Shown: positions 41,392 to 41,560 of the stretch, one piece after another | Numbering within the stretch: position 1 is the stretch's first letter | Layout: each line of letters begins with the position of its first letter | The notes under the pieces: model-generated | Told to the model about the DNA's origin: nothing | Databases searched by the model: none | What the model saw: the letters and a program-made list of their open reading frames with translations, nothing else | Made by a program: the position numbers and the translations under genes | NCBI GenBank assembly: GCA_934307695.1 | Contig: CAKRCS010000016.1 | Coordinates: forward strand, 1-41,560 | From: an uncultured Agathobacter sp. | GTDB lineage: Bacteria; Bacillota; Clostridia; Lachnospirales; Lachnospiraceae | Direction of reading: 5' to 3' | Length of the DNA stretch: 41,560 nt

Positions 41392-41560
41392 CTATTCACT
41401 CAACGACATCCGATACAGGAATGCAGCTATTTCCGCTCTTGTACAGGCAGCATCCGGATTGAATCGTCCTTTGCTATTCGCTCGTGCGATACCCTTCTCT
41501 TTGGCCCACGCCACTGCCTGTGCGTAGTATTCATCAGAAGAAACATCTTTAAAAGCTGTC
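41392..41560 (-). CDS. S-layer homology (SLH) domain protein, C-terminal end only
   Basis: The minus-strand frame ending at TAG (41392-41394) is open to the window edge and gives 55 residues: TAFKDVSSDEYYAQAVAWAKEKGIA, then GRFNPDAACTRAEIAAFLYRMS. This is an almost complete SLH repeat, with the F-x-D-V start, the W-A-x-x-x-G-I and F-x-P-x3-x-T-R-A-E motifs. SLH repeats, usually three, attach proteins to secondary cell wall polymer. The rest of the protein, its signal peptide and main function lie outside the window. The C-terminal position of the repeat fits a surface-attached enzyme or adhesin. Confidence 0.88.
   Translation of the reverse strand, partial: TAFKDVSSDEYYAQAVAWAKEKGIARANSKGRFNPDAACTRAEIAAFLYRMSLSE

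Noticed and set aside
41232..41462. 76-codon plus-strand frame
   Set aside because: Runs antisense through the SLH gene end; no RBS.

Overview
The window looks like a chromosomal segment of a Gram-positive anaerobe, most likely a Lachnospiraceae-type Clostridium relative (Roseburia/Agathobacter/Eubacterium group). This is inferred from gene content: long-form HPF, a DUF815 ATPase, a DUF4422 protein, AsnA, ferredoxin-dependent 2-oxoacid oxidoreductase and S-layer homology domains. AAGGAGG-type ribosome binding sites and U-tailed hairpin terminators point the same way. No species can be named from sequence alone. Most genes lie on the minus strand; the plus strand carries two tRNAs, a remnant/secreted-protein patch, a reductase, a small regulator, an EamA transporter and asnA.

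Layout. 1-6150: tRNA-Glu, ribosome hibernation factor, an ABC-F ATPase, a DUF815 AAA ATPase, a small unknown protein, a DUF4422 glycosyltransferase-like protein and a GNAT acetyltransferase. 6300-15800: a compact phosphate regulon. Transcription runs pstS-pstC-pstA-pstB-phoU, then Na/Pi cotransporter-phoB-phoR. Upstream of pstS is a separate unit with a small membrane protein and a translationally coupled small alarmone synthetase. Three promoters here share one layout (TTTACA-N5-TTTACA-N17-TTTACA-N9-TANNNT; the first box at pstS is TTCACA). This is a strong candidate PhoB operator/promoter and it ties (p)ppGpp synthesis to phosphate starvation. 15840-19510: a HAD phosphatase, a CapA-type metallophosphatase and mgtE. 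mgtE sits behind a leader of about 270 nt with its own promoter, an intrinsic terminator and a matching antiterminator segment; I do not recognise it as an M-box.

19570-21670: a response regulator cut off after about 70 codons, followed by an AT-richer unknown secreted protein and tRNA-Pro. This looks like a recombination scar. 21690-32700: an SDR reductase, a small HTH regulator, a GlgX-type debranching enzyme, a methyltransferase, two tandem HypB-like GTPases (one lacking the metal-binding His), a glycosyltransferase, an AgcS amino-acid symporter, a YihY family membrane protein and a cardiolipin synthase. 32800-37110: an EamA transporter, asnA, a MATE exporter and a polysaccharide deacetylase.

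37140-40690: a two-gene 2-oxoacid:ferredoxin oxidoreductase in which the four usual subunits are fused pairwise (gamma-delta and alpha-beta). The gamma-delta linker is encoded by a degenerate 24-bp tandem repeat. 40690-41390 is AT-rich, without a convincing gene, and the window ends in the 3' end of an S-layer homology domain protein. No CRISPR array, intact transposase or rRNA was seen.
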